Source: Phanerochaete sordida (lineage: Eukaryota > Basidiomycota > Agaricomycetes > Polyporales > Phanerochaetaceae). From it: DNA of 64,000 nt. The stretch spans positions 1-64,000 of the forward strand of contig BPQB01000021.1 of assembly GCA_019973155.2 (NCBI GenBank). The letters are read 5' to 3'. Both the position numbers and the translations under genes were made by a program. Under the pieces are notes generated by a model. The model ran no database searches and was not told the origin of the DNA. It saw nothing but the letters and a program-made list of their open reading frames with translations. Of the stretch, positions 11,373 through 23,156 are shown piece after piece; the first letter of the stretch is position 1; the number at the start of each line of letters is the position of its first letter.

Positions 11373-12670
11373 GGCGGAAGCAACGCAGCGAGTATTGGAA
11401 TCGGGACAGATGGTGAATGACGTGGGTTTCCCTCCCATGCATTATATATGCTCGTGAAACCACCCAGGAATGTGATTCGGTCTCGAGGCGGGTCCGGCGT
11501 GCGTTGCATCCGCATGACCGAGGCTGCGCGCAGAACGCCATCGGGTGTCGCGATACGGGTGCACGCTACGAGCGCAGTGTCGCGAAGAGGCCGTGTGTAT
11601 ACCGACAGCGAACCCTGGACGCCGTGTTTGTCAGCCAGGAGAGTTTATGTGCTGTCTGCGTCGGAGTCAGGGCGAGATCGCTGACGAAGACGAGTGATGG
11701 CTTTCTGCGACGGCGGTCCTCGAACATCTCGGGGACTCGGGCGGTATGGGACGCCACAAAGCTCGGTCAATGAATATCGTTCCCACGCATCGCTTTCTCT
11801 GTCGTTCATGGTCTTGTGAGGACGATAGAGCCCTTGAAGTTTGGAGAAAAACTTGAGATGATAGTGCGCTCGCGAGTGTGAAAGCTGGAGGGCATGGCGG
11901 TTCGAATGCTAAAGCCAAAGTCGCGTCTGTCGCGCAGGGGTCTTACGTCACGTAACCGCGCATTGCATTTTGAAGTCGCATCTTCAACTTGTTACTTCAC
12001 TTCGACGTCGACCGTCAGCTCGTCCTGCGCCAATTAATCTCTCTACCCACACTTGCTTGAAAACAAAAGTCACATAAAGCAAACGCTAGTGTCTCATTGT
12101 CTTTCCAATATCGGTGTAATATAGTGAAGGTGTGTTTGGGCAACGGAGTGGTTGCTCGCGTCTCTTCCAGTCGCTTTACGCCTCCTGCCAGAGCTTTTCG
12201 CGTCATGCGAAATGTCTCTCCTGGAGCTGCACTTCGTTATCGAAACGTCCGAATATCTTCCGTCACGACTCTAGAGACCTCGAACCTACAATATGAAGCA
12301 CCTAGCCGCGAAGAGTCAGCTTGGTGTTTAGGTTGGTCCTCCGCAGTCCCGCCTCACGTCATGTTCACACCTCTCTAACATTCAGGGCCAGTAGGGCAGA
12401 CTTCAGCCTACGATATAGACACGTTAGGCCTATATGCTATCCGCGATTCCCATGTCGTCACGCGGTTGCGGCGTGCCTTGCGAAATGGATAGCTCGTCCG
12501 GAGCCGTCGCACCCGCCGCGGTCCGCAAAAACATAACTTTGCACCCACCTGCTTGATGCAGCACCAGAGTTGCGGCTACGCAAGCGGGGGCGCAGGTATT
12601 TATGGCAGAGAGTGTGCGCACAACATGCTGGACCCTCCCACCTCGACCCTAGCCAACAGAACACGCCAAG
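11373..12670. other. Divergent promoter region between enone reductase A and aldo-keto reductase
   Basis: A 1.3-kb region between two genes reading outward, so both promoters must lie here. A TATA-like element serves the left gene at 11443; a weaker TATTTATG lies near 12598 before the right gene. The middle (about 11,900-12,450) is AT-richer and holds no coding frame I believe. Confidence 0.5.
11443..11448 (-). promoter_or_regulatory. TATA-like element of enone reductase copy A
   Basis: TATATA (within ATTATATATG on the plus strand), about 70 nt upstream of the ATG at 11372 and pointing to the reductase. Spacing fits a fungal core promoter. Confidence 0.45.
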
Positions 12671-13909
12671 ATGTCCCATCCGGAACAGCCTTACGTGACA
12701 CTGAACAATGGTCTAAAGATGCCAGCGATTGGTAACATGGTGCTGAGTAACGTATCTTGCTGAAGCTAATCGTGGTGCAGGGCTGGGCTGCTGGTCCGGA
12801 AACACGCCAGAGGAGCGCGAGAGCGGATATAGCTGGATCCTTGGCGCCTTGAAGAACGGATACAGGCACCTTGACACTGCCCATGACTACGGCACAGAGG
12901 GCGTCGTGGGCAGAGCTGTACAGGACTCTGGCATCCCGCGGGAAGAAGTGTGGGTCACCACCAAACTGCCGTACGTGTGTCGCCTCTGGGGCTTGCGCCT
13001 GCGTCTGACCAAGGGTCGTTTTTTAGCCTGCACCACCACGGAAAGGTCGCGGCCTCGTATGAAGAGTCCTGCAATAATGCCAAGCTTGACTACTATGACC
13101 TGGTATGTCCCTATATATCTAAGAGCTTCCCTCACGTCGCGCTCAACGCGTGCCTACAGTGGCTGATGCACTGGCCTCAAGCATTTGCTAACATCGACGA
13201 CAAGCCAAACCCGCGCCACCCGGGCCCAAATGGTGAACCTGACGGCGGCGACTTTATCGTCACGGACACGCCGACCTTCAGCGAGACGTGGGCGGACATG
13301 GAGAAGGTGTACCAGGCCGGCAAGGTCAAGACGATCGGCGTGAGCAACTTCAGCGTTAAGAAGTGCGTCGTCCGTCTCCGATGTGCTGTGCGCCTTCTGA
13401 CCGCGCCCGCAGTCTGAAGATTCTGCTCCAGACGGCAAAGATCGTGCCCGCCGTGAACCAGGTCGAGATGCACCCACACCAAGCCCAGCCTGAGCTGCTC
13501 GAGTTCTGCCGCGCGCATGGCATCGTGCTCACCGCGTACTCGCCCTCAGGCTACGCACAGGTCGCGTCGGACCCGACAGTCGTCGCGCTCGCGGAGAAGT
13601 ACAAGGTCTCGCCCGCACAGATCAGCCACGCGTGGCACCTCGCGCGCGGGACGACGGCGGTGCCGAAGAGCCGGGACGCTGGACGGCAACGGGCGAACCT
13701 CTGGGTGCGTATCCCGTCCCCGCGCTGTCACCGTCGCGCGTTTGAGGTTGACAGGATGTCGCTAGGAACTGCCGACGCTCACTGCCGATGAGGTCGCGCT
13801 GCTCAACACGCTGCACAAGGACGCCCACTACTGCGGGTACCCTGGCCCCCGTGAGCGCGACGGCGAGAAGCTCGTGTTCGGCTGGACGTTCTCGCAGATG
13901 GGCTGGTGA
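12671..13909 (+). CDS. Aldo-keto reductase (AKR superfamily)
   Basis: NAD(P)H-dependent reductase of aldehydes and ketones, a cytosolic TIM-barrel enzyme of about 320-330 residues. Exon 1 encodes [21 protein letters not shown]. After the intron at 12731-12780 comes [15 protein letters not shown], then [13 protein letters not shown] with the catalytic Asp and Tyr, TTKLPLHHHGKV with the catalytic Lys (the LP/LHHH junction is spliced), and [15 protein letters not shown] with the catalytic His. The cofactor-side block [33 protein letters not shown] and AYSPSG follow, then VPKS at the 2'-phosphate end. The C-terminal exon encodes [19 protein letters not shown] and ends [10 protein letters not shown]. 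At least five introns are inferred, all GT-AG. The long loop after LMHWPQAF ([19 protein letters not shown]) fits fungal glycerol-dehydrogenase/GCY-like members. The last junction (NLW|ELPTL) is my choice among several AG sites. The substrate is unknown. Confidence 0.92.
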
Positions 13910-14166
13910 GCGCCATCGGGAACGGGTTTCGGTTCGTCGTCCATGTATTTGTACGGTCGTGCGAGCATCTGTTTCGGACACAGTCTCGAACTCAATTTAT
14001 CGCGTTTGTGCTACTGAATAAGGCGGCTTTGATAGAGTTCGCAGAAAGCCTGCCGCAATAGTCCACTCTTCCGCCCCGGAATGCTCATCGCCGTCCGAGC
14101 CCTTCGCCCATCTTTCGCAGCTACCACCAACCCTCTACCGACATCCAAGCGAGGGCTAGAGCTGTT

Positions 14167-15036
14167 ATGCCGGGCACCGACCAAGCGAGTGCGCGGGACT
14201 GGTCGCGCAAGACATGCACGTGCGACAGCTGCGTCGATGGCTGGTTATCGCCTCGGATGAAGGAGCGCCTAGAAGGTGGGTATCTCGCGCGTGCAGTCCG
14301 GCTCTCGCTCGAGTGTGTGCGCGAATCTCACGCAAGTCCCGCAGGCGAAGGCGATTTTCTGCGCTACGTCTCGATCTCGCTCCTGTCCGACCTGGGCGGC
14401 CTGCCCGAGGACGAGGTGCTCCCCGACTGGGTGATCGCAGAGGATCCGTCGCTGCACTTCATTCCCATGGAGCTCCACACGAAGATGAGCCCCGCGTTCT
14501 ACCGCGGGTACGCCGTCGTCGTCGACGTGATGGTCCAGATCCTCCAGCGCCCCGCCGGCGCCGCGGCGGGCTGCGTCCCGACGCCCACCGCGATCGAGGC
14601 GCGCCTGCGCGAGCTCTGCACGGCCGCGCGCAAGAGCGGCGGCAAGGCGGCGGCGCTGACGCCGGATGACGTCGAGGACGTCGAGGCGTTCCTGCACGCG
14701 GGCGGCGAGGCCGAGTTCGCGCTCGAGGCGCTGACGGACCGCGCGATGGAGAAGTCGCCCGCGGGCTCGGAGTTCCTGCGGCGGCCTGCGATACGCGTCC
14801 AGGAGGAGGAGCTGGCGGGCGAGGTCGGCGAGTTGCCGGTGTGCGCGAACGACCTCGACTTTGAGCTCGTGCGAAAGCGCCTTGGGCTGCCGCCGCATTT
14901 CATCGGGCCCCACTGGTTCTTTCTCACGGATAGCGAGTCCGAGGACGATATCGACGGCGATGATTCCGAGGATGTATACGCAGGCCAGCGCGGCAGGGGC
15001 GGTGAAGGTGCAGTGATGAAGCGACGCGATAGATAA
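14167..15036 (+). CDS. Intronless hypothetical protein with CxCxxC...GWLSPRM motif
   Basis: A single open frame of 289 residues without introns, unusual for this window. Near the N-terminus it has TCTCDSCVDGWLSPRMKERL, a Cys-rich motif that I have seen, in similar form (CxCxxCxxGxLSPRM), in Agaricomycete hypothetical and ankyrin-type proteins. The rest is mostly helical in appearance, with ELHTKMSPAFYRGYAVVVDV, an Ala/Glu-rich middle and LDFELVRKRLGLPPHFIGPH. The C-terminus is strongly acidic (DSESEDDIDGDDSED) followed by a basic tip (KRRDR). There is no signal peptide or membrane helix. The three Cys could bind a metal, but I see no full zinc-binding pattern. Function unknown. It lies 258 nt after the aldo-keto reductase, on the same strand. 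Confidence 0.8.
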   Translation: MPGTDQASARDWSRKTCTCDSCVDGWLSPRMKERLEGGYLARAVRLSLECVRESHASPAGEGDFLRYVSISLLSDLGGLPEDEVLPDWVIAEDPSLHFIPMELHTKMSPAFYRGYAVVVDVMVQILQRPAGAAAGCVPTPTAIEARLRELCTAARKSGGKAAALTPDDVEDVEAFLHAGGEAEFALEALTDRAMEKSPAGSEFLRRPAIRVQEEELAGEVGELPVCANDLDFELVRKRLGLPPHFIGPHWFFLTDSESEDDIDGDDSEDVYAGQRGRGGEGAVMKRRDR

Positions 15037-16326
15037 CAGCTTGTCGCAGTGCTTGTTGAAGTGCGTGGCGTCCTGTGTATTTATGCTGCCCAAAAAGTAG
15101 ACGAGAACATTGTATAGATCTCTCTGTATATAGATATTACAGCCCTGAGTTCTACCGTGTCCAACACTGACTCTTCTCTGCGAGAGCTGGTACCGGTGAG
15201 CATGAGGGGCGTTTACGAGGAAACCGTCGGGACATATGCATGTGGCGACGAGGAAAATGACAAGAGGGTACAAGATATATATCGCCGTCTGTACCTTGCT
15301 GGCTGAGCGAGCCGTTGTAACAATATCCTGAGTGTGTGTAGCAACTCCTCTCGGTGACTACAATCTGATTCTGTACACTGCGATGCTGGCGATGAGGACA
15401 TCGATATTACCATCGGGGCTTCATACCGACGACCTCGGCGGCAGTCATAAGATGTTGGTCATGATGAGAGCGATGTCATAATTTATTATTTGGTCGCTAA
15501 CATTGACAACACAGAAGTGCATTGTCGCATTTCTCGTGCACCAAAGGGCAGCGTTATGAATTCTCGAAAGTCGCCGGGCAAATCTGCTTTACGATCGAGA
15601 GAGGCCATAAGCCCGCCGTCCGCTTGGTCCGCTACCGAGTTGCAGCTTAATTGACAGTCATGTTGACGGTACCTGTTAGAGGGCCATCGGAGGCCTTGGG
15701 AAAGGCGGAATCCAGCCGGTCAGGGACATCTTCCTAACCAGGCGATGAAGCGATGACATCCACGCCCGTGCGCGCGATAGCGACAAGCGGTGGGTGTGTT
15801 TCACTGAACGTTCTTGCAGATGCTGGTCCTCGCTGTGCTCGCTACTTCTGGCGCAATGATAGATGTCTTAGCGCAGAACGTGCCGACGCGCAAGCTGCCC
15901 GGTCACCGTGGCGCCAGCTCTCGAAAGGGCTGGGCAGCCATGAAGCTGTGCAGAGTGACAAGAAACTGACGTCGGCCTCCCGAGACGCGCTGTGAGCGCG
16001 ACGAAAGGGTCGCACGGTATCGTTTCTGTATCCGACACCACGCCGAGAACGCGCGGCTCGAGCAGCAAGCACCCCACTTTCGAAGAGAGAAGAGGGAAAT
16101 GAGGACATCAGATGGAAGACGGGTCGAGCATGTGCGGTTGACGAAGGGGAGATAGCGGGCGCGGCAGCGGGCCAAGGGCCAGCGGGGGTGGTCACGCGAA
16201 GTCACGCGCGTAACGACCACGGTCACCGTGTGTGACGGGGTCTCACGCTTTGCGGTCTATGGTGCCCCGCTTGTTTCACAACCACACTCTTTCATCCCTG
16301 CTCACCGTTCAGGGCGTCCGGGTCCG
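15037..16326. other. Intergenic, 1.3 kb
   Basis: The AT-rich 3' side of the hypothetical gene runs to about 15,750; then follows the promoter side of the beta-glucan synthesis gene. No frame here carries a motif. An in-frame ATG at 16228 could extend the next gene by 33 residues. Confidence 0.45.
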
Positions 16327-19007
16327 ATGTCTGTCGAATGGCCAACAAGCTCGCATGACGGTGGCGAGCCCGTCCCGAGTGGGTCCAGCAGCCCGGACGA
16401 TCAGATGCACCCGCCGCGAACGCCGACGACGTCCACCCCCGAGCAGCCTCTCTTGTCCGCGGACTCGCCGCCGTCCAAGACTCCCACCCGCTCGTTCTCG
16501 GCCGCGAGCAACTTCGTCTCCTCCCCCCTCAACCCCAATGCGCCCCACACCCTCCGGTCGCGCCCTGGGTCGCGAGGAAGCACGTACTTCAACGTTAACC
16601 GCGTCGCATCTGAGGAGTCGCAGGCGCTCACTTCCCCCTTCGCCGCTCTCACCCCTGGGCAGCGAGGGTCCATGGTTCTCTACCGCCTAGCAGACGGACA
16701 CGGCGACCTCCTAGCACCGCCAACGGTTCTCCAGAACCGAGACTCTGTCGCGTCTTCGTCTGGGGACTCGATGTTTTCCCTCTCGTCCGACTCAAAATAC
16801 CCTTCTGGCACTACGCGGATGGGATTTGTGCCGTACGCATATGATCCTGACATGGACATGAAGGAGGAAAGCGACGAGGTGGACCTGCTGCACCAGGAGA
16901 GTCCGGACGACGACAAGACGACTTTCTGCTCGATACGAGGCGTTCTCAACGTCGGCGTCCTCGTTATCCTCATCCTTGCCCTCCTCACCCTCTTTGTCTG
17001 TTATCCTGTCCTGAACTTCTACCGTAACAATCCGCGAAACCTTGCGATTGACGGGAATATCGCCATCAATGCCACAGGTCAGGCACCAGTACTGTCAGTC
17101 TTCGCTTTCCACGCTTGGTCTGTTCTAGCCTGTCTAATTGCCGCCTTCTAGGTTCCAAATGCCACAACCGATAGATCCCGAGACTCCTGAATCTGCGAAG
17201 ACACGGACAGGCTTCGATGGCGAGGATTATGAGCTCGTCTTCTCGGACGAGTTCAATCAGGAAGGGCGGACGTTCTACCCCGGCGACGACCCATACTGGG
17301 AGGCTGTTGACTTGTGGTACGGTTCAACCATGGATCAAGAGTGGTATGACCCTTCCCAGATCACCACTTCGCAAGGTGCCCTTGTCATTACGATGGAGGC
17401 AGTCGCAGACCAGACGCTGAACCACATGCTGCCCTACAAGAGTGGTATGCTTCAAAGCTGGAACAAGTTCTGCTTTACGAGTGGCTACATCGAGGTCAGC
17501 ATCACGCTTCCAGGTCCGAACTCCGACACGCAAGGCTACGTGAGTTATAGTTCAATTTCGTGTTATAGCTTTCATAGCTGACACGCTGCGCAGTGGCCTG
17601 GTGCATGGACGATGGGTAACCTCGGCCGTCCGGGATACGGCGCGACCTCGGATGGTGCATGGCCCTACTCGTACGTCGCATGTGCATCTTCGCGTGACCA
17701 GCACCCCGTGTTAAGCCCGCCACATGCAGATACAACGAGTGCGACGTTGGTATCCTGCCGAATCAAACGTATCTTAATGGTACTGGTCCGGCATCCGCTC
17801 TTCACTCCGACGCGTCCCGAGACAAGTACGACTTTGAGTTGTCTTGGCTCCCGGGCCAGCGGCTTCCGTGAGTAACTTGCTCGACACAGCCCTTCGGCAG
17901 AAGGCTAAATCTTCCCATAGTTCTTGCACGTGCCCCGGGGAAGATCATCCCGGTCCCAGCGTCAACCAAGGACGTGGAGCACCAGAAATCGATATCCTCG
18001 AAGTAGAGAAGAACAAGACTGACGGAGGAACGGGCCAGGTCGTCTCGCAGTCGGCTCAATTTGCGCCGTTCACCCACGACTATACCATTCTCACGGATAC
18101 CGCTGATGAATTCCAAATCTTCACTCCTGATCTGACCAAACCTAACGGTTACAAGTAAGCCGCCAGTAATGCTGCTGTAGGGGTTCGCTGACTGAGTTTG
18201 TCGCAGGGGCTCTGCTGTGTGAGTCGTGGTGCAGGCTGCAATACTGTAAAGCACTAATAGAACCGATGTAGCCAACAAGCCGTCTCCTGTCTTACCAATC
18301 TGCCGGACGACATGTTCCAGGGTTCAGGACAGCAGTTCAAGACCCTCGGTACGGGATCCACCTCAGCTTCTTGGCGCTGGCACTCACCTTCCGAGTCCAG
18401 GTTTTGAGTACTGGGCGGACCCCGCCAATCCTCAGGATGGGTTCATCACCTGGCAATCTGACGGCAAGCCATCGTACCGCCTTGGCGCTGGGGCCGTCGG
18501 CCCCGACATGGGCTTGAATGGGTCCATGGTTGGGCAACGACGCATCCCGGAGGAGCCGATGGTACGTCTAAAAATACGACGATGTGTGATAAAGTTATTC
18601 ATAGATTTACCTGCAGTCGATCGTCCTCAACTTGGGTATCTCCAGCAACTGGCAGAAGATCGATCTCACGACCATGGAATTCCCAGCGGTCATGCTCGTC
18701 GATTACGTCCGCGTATATCAACGGAAGGGCCAGACTAACGTCGGCTGCGATCCACCACAATACCCTACCGCTGAATACATTAAGAACCACGTGGAGGCAT
18801 ATACCAGTGAGTTCAGCTTTTACGAAAGCCTTGCAAGCCGTCAAACTGACCCGTCTGTAGACCCTAACCTCACCTTCTGGTCAGAGTCAAAGCCTGGCAT
18901 TGGTGAGGGTGCAGGGTACCCATGGCCCAAAAATGCATTGGTACGTTGCTGATCGAGCCATCGTCGTATGTCCTGTCCTGACTGTTGTCCAGCATGATGG
19001 ATGTTAA
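16327..19007 (+). CDS. KRE6/SKN1-type beta-1,6-glucan synthesis-associated protein (GH16-like, type II membrane)
   Basis: A type II membrane glycoprotein of the KRE6/SKN1 family, needed for beta-1,6-glucan of the cell wall and acting in ER, Golgi or at the plasma membrane. The cytosolic N-terminal region (residues 1 to about 205) is Ser/Pro-rich. A membrane helix follows at about 208-230 ([20 protein letters not shown]). The luminal part begins [13 protein letters not shown] and carries the family blocks [76 protein letters not shown], then the glycosidase-like motif [11 protein letters not shown] with the Glu/Asp/Glu set, [19 protein letters not shown]-type turns and [20 protein letters not shown]. 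It ends NALHDGC after a last intron, TAA at 19005-19007. About nine introns are inferred. It converges on the PIL1-domain gene. The start ATG at 16327 could instead be 16228. I am confident of the family. Confidence 0.93.
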
Positions 19008-19728
19008 GCTTTCTCGCAAGCGGGAAAGGACTTTTTCGTACTTTTTATCGGTATAATGATCCCCTCATACGCCATCGGACTCTGGTACAATCACACATGC
19101 AACCCTCATCTACCGTTACCCTTCGCCCTTCCCGCCCCTCCTACTTCTTGCGCCGATCCTCCCGGTCGTGGGTCCCCCGCTCTTGACAGGTGCCACTCTT
19201 GACCCATGGACACTCCCTTCTGCGCGGTAGACTTGTCCCCTACTTACCCGAACCACTTCGGTTGCGCACGCACAGGACTTTCTTCCCTCTTTTCTCGATA
19301 TGACACTGCGTCTTTTGGGCGCCGCCGCGCGTCTCGGTCTGTATTTTAACGCCTAATATTCTAGAGCCTCGTCGGCAGACAATATCTCTCCCTTCTATAT
19401 CATTCCCTCCTTAGGTTCAATAGCTGGATCCTACTGTGCAGTATCAATTCAATACATGCTTGTATCGAGGAAGCTGTCCGTCTTGTGATGGTGCTGTCTT
19501 CAGTTCTCACAGTGCGGCAATGGAGTAGAGCGGAGGCAATGCGCACGCAGGCTCGGCCTTGAGTTACGCTTTGCCCTTGTGAATTAGAAGATAGCGAGAT
19601 GAACCCTGTAGTCATATACAACATGGCCAGTCTGCATGTACATACACCTGTGAAAATAGGACAAAACGGGATTATTGAGAGCGGGTATCGCATTTGGGGA
19701 ATATTGAGGTCAATCGCCAGCGCACTTC
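19008..19728. other. Intergenic, convergent 3' regions
   Basis: Tail-to-tail space between the KRE6/SKN1-type gene and the PIL1-domain gene. It is AT-richer and pyrimidine-rich around 19,080-19,400. I see no coding frame or RNA gene. Confidence 0.5.
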
Positions 19729-22700
19729 TCACCGAACCCCGTCGCGAGACTCCAGGTTCGTCGCAAAGCGTCCTGAACCGTAGCCCTGGCTTTGTCCCGA
19801 ACCAGGGTCCTCATCCATGTACGCCGAAATGTAGTCGTAGCTATCCTCCTCCTGGTGCCCCGACGCGATGGACGCCGGCCGCGCAGGGTCGGGCGCCGAA
19901 GACACGCGCGCCATGGGATCATCGAGGCGCGGCACCGGCACGCGCTTGTGCACGTTCAGCGGGCTCACGTTCGCCTGCGCGGCCTCCGCGGGCGGCGGCG
20001 ACGACGGGCTGCGGAGCTGGCGCTTGAACGCGGCCGCGCTGATCGTGCGGGGTCCGTTGGGCCCAATGCCGCCCGACGCAGACGCACTGGGCAAGTTGTA
20101 GAACGACCCGGGGCCCTTGACCGGCGCGGGAAACTCGGAGAGCGGCGTCTTGAAGGGCGTGCTTGCGTTCGAGGATATCGCGGGCGACGGCATCGACGGT
20201 GGTGGGAGCGCAATGGACGGCGGAGGCTGAGAAGCGGCGGCCTGGTCGTCTGCGTCGTGACCGTGCGAGCTGCTGACAGTTGGAGAGTGTGGGGGCACGG
20301 AGGACGTCGGCGACGCCGTGGCGGTACGATCTCGCTCCCTCACATACGGCAATTCATTACGCAGACTCGTGGGCGAGGTCACTGAGTCCCCGCCAAGGCT
20401 CGAACGGCTTGGCGTGTACCGCCGTACGAACGTCCGGTCGGGGACCTCAAGCGGGTCAGGTCGCTGCGCTAATTTTGGTTGCTCGGGAGTCTTGAGAGGT
20501 GAGCTGAACATAAGTGCGTCCAGCTCCCGAGAGACCTCGCGAGCAGCAGCTGCGTTGAGGGCCTTCTCTTCCTCTTCCGGAGATGTAGGGACTGGTGGCG
20601 GAGTTGTCTGCATGAGGTCCGGGGAACCGGTAGCCCCGATCGCTACTGCGGGTGCGGGAACCATTGGCGAGCCGAAGGGTGATGGGACAGAAGGGTTGGT
20701 ACTTTGCGCAGGCACAGCTATGAAATCTTAGATGAGCTGGCACATCACCATGATCACAAACACACAAACCTTCGTGCCTTGCGGTAGGTGATTGCGTACG
20801 CATCTCGCTCACAGAGGGATGCGGCTCGGTCGCTACCACGCCTGCGGGTTCAGAGTCCATGTGGGGGCTGTCGAATCTAACCCGTCGATCTTCGTGGCTG
20901 TGATTAGACGATGCTGGGAGCGAGACGTGGTTGTCCATAGGTGGTGACATGTAGGCTAGTGCTGATTCCTCTTCGCCTTCCGTCTCGGATTGCCTGCCAT
21001 CGTTGAAAGGGTCCTCAGCAGCCGCTTGCTGCGAGTGTTCCGCTTGTTCCGTCGGTTGCGCCTGGTGTTGACTACTGGAACCTCGGGTCCCCGTCGGCTG
21101 CTCCTCGATCGTTCCAAGCGTTGCTTCTGGGACGGGAGTGTACTGCGGAGGCGGCGGCGAGTAGTCGCGGTTGTTCGCGTACATCTTGTTTTCGTACGCT
21201 TTGCTGCTGGTAGACGAAGGAGCCCGCGCGTCGCCAGTCCACTCTTCGCCAAGCGCCTCTGCAACACTAGAGGAGAACGATAAATCTGGGCGCTCGAGTT
21301 CAATGGACGGTACCCTGCCATCGAGCCGCGGGGGTGCGAAAGACGAACCAGAAGCCTGCGGCTGGGGGCGGGGCCCGCCTGCTCCGCCCAACTTCGTGGG
21401 GAACGTCGCGAAGCGACCGGCTATGGGTGACGCAGGGGCGCCGCCGGCGTTGCGCAAGGAAGATGACCTCGGCGCGTACGGGCTCGCAGGCTGAGCGCCG
21501 AACTCGTCTGTATAAGACGTTGGAACATACGGATTGAAGTCCGAAGAGCCTGCAGTCGATCCTGGCGGAGGCGAGCGAGGGAGCTGATAGGGCGACACGC
21601 CGGACTCAAGCATGGACGTCATCCCCAGACCCGGGGTGGTCTGGCCAACCTCTGGCAGTCCAACGTATGACATGCCCGCGGGAGACATGATGACCTGACT
21701 GAACCGGTTGCCTCCACTGTTTCGTGCGCCGGGGTCTGGGGTGCCCGGAGCAGACGGAGGATTGGTGAATCCGAACTGCATGGAGCTCGTACGCGAGACC
21801 GTTCCCGGAACGGGTGGAAGTTCTGGGCCAGGTAGTTGACGAACACCAACGTTCGCCTCAGTCGTAAAACCGACGTTGTCAATCCTGCGCCTGCCTTCTG
21901 CGACCAGGGCTTCCGTGTTCGTGTGACCAGTGTAGTAAGGGCGAGGCAAGCCAGGCTCGGTCTTCCCTTGGGGTATTTCCTATGGGATCACGTTGTATGC
22001 ATTGCACACTGGCGGTGAAGACCGTAATACTCACGGCAATAACCAGCTTGCCTAGGTCACTAACGATCTAGATCCACATAAGATGGTGTCAAGACGCCAG
22101 GGAAAGCGTACCCACCAGGCCCTTCTCGCAGCATTCGGCGAGCGCACCGAGCTTGATACCCATCCAGGTGCGGCCGCTCGAGCGTTTGAAGTCTCCGAGG
22201 TTGGCCTCCTCGTTGAGGATCTCGGTGTCCATGCCGCGGATCTCCTCGCGTAGGCGGTTCAGGCTGTCGGCCTGCGCCTGGAAGTTCTTGTGGTCGCCGC
22301 TCATCTTGCTGAGCTTCTTGTCTGCGGAGTCCGCCTTGCTGACGAGCGACTTGCGCCGCTTCTTGAGCTCGTCGAGGTTCTCCTCGCGCGTGCGTACCTG
22401 CTTCATCTGCTCGCGCACCGTGCCGATGTGCGTCGAGAACCGTGCGAGCGCGTTCGCATAGTGTAGCAGCAGCGCAGCGCATGCCGTGAAGGTATCCTAG
22501 AATGCCAGTAAGTCAGCGACACTGCCGGTCTGCCAGGGACCCGCCACGCACGCCGAGATCGTCGCCCTCTCCGTTTCCCCATACTTTGGCTGCCTCCGCT
22601 GCTTTGGTGAGATCACCGCCCAGTCGCTGCATACTGTGAGGCGGATGTCAGACAATCTTTGCATATCGCATAGATAACACGAACGTCTGCTGAACTGCCT

Positions 22701-22812
22701 TCTCCGCATTAATGAGATCCTGCAACGCCTTGAGGTCCTTGCTGATCGCTGCCTGCGCAAGGCCCGGGACGTGTGAGTTGTGCGCGATCCGCGTCGTCGC
22801 AGATCTGAACAT
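19729..22812 (-). CDS. Eisosome PIL1/LSP1-domain protein with long disordered tail
   Basis: A BAR-like membrane-bending protein of the PIL1/LSP1 family, the core of eisosomes (furrow-like plasma-membrane domains). The first exon encodes MFRSATTRIAHNSHVPGLAQ and SKDLKALQDLINAEKAVQQ. After an intron come QRLGGDLTKAAEAAKVWG and GNGEGDDLG, then DTFTACAALLLHYANALARF, VRTREENLDELKKRRKSLV, DKKLSKMSGDHKNFQ, IRGMDTEILNEEANLGDFKR and TWMGIKLGALAECCEKG. Then follows the helix-closing segment LPRPYYTGHTNTEALVAEGR. This is the divergent, second type of PIL1-domain protein found in basidiomycetes, not the short yeast Pil1. The remaining two thirds (about 600 residues, 19729-21800) is Ser/Pro/Gln-rich and probably disordered, with clusters such as SPPPGSTAGSSDF and acidic EDPFNDGRQSETEGEEES, likely phosphorylation targets. 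It ends NLESRDGVR. Introns lie at about 22,635-22,690, 22,500-22,555, 21,950-22,110 (at least one) and 20,720-20,770. Confidence 0.9.
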
Positions 22813-23156
22813 AGTGGACTACGTGGTTGTGTGGGTAGTAGTAAGCTGGTCAGAGGGGAGGGCAGCGCATGGAAAGTGGTCCGCAGCGATGGCGAGAGGG
22901 TCTATTTCTGCGCTGAGCAGATGATGGTGCGGTGCAGACGAGGATGCAGTGCCGTCCGCGCCGAGCGCCCGCTTCCGCCCCGGTGACACTGCCCAGTTGC
23001 TCCCAACGTACTCCGTCCCACACAGACGACATCGACTGCGGAAGTGGCCCAGGCTGTGTTCGGAGGTATACAAGGGGTATTCTCTGGTTTATATCACTGG
23101 CTGTATGCTACATTATCGACGCTACATTACAGTTTACTTTTATCGTTGTCCGGCGG
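22813..23156. other. Intergenic: PIL1-domain gene promoter / 3' side of enone reductase B
   Basis: A 344-nt gap between two minus-strand genes. It must hold the promoter of the PIL1-domain gene and the terminator of reductase B. No TATA element or other motif stands out. Confidence 0.45.

Noticed and set aside
14269..15273. Long minus-strand open frame of 334 codons
   Set aside because: It overlaps the plus-strand hypothetical gene almost fully; its product is Arg/Leu/Ala-rich without motifs, as expected for the complement of GC-rich coding DNA.
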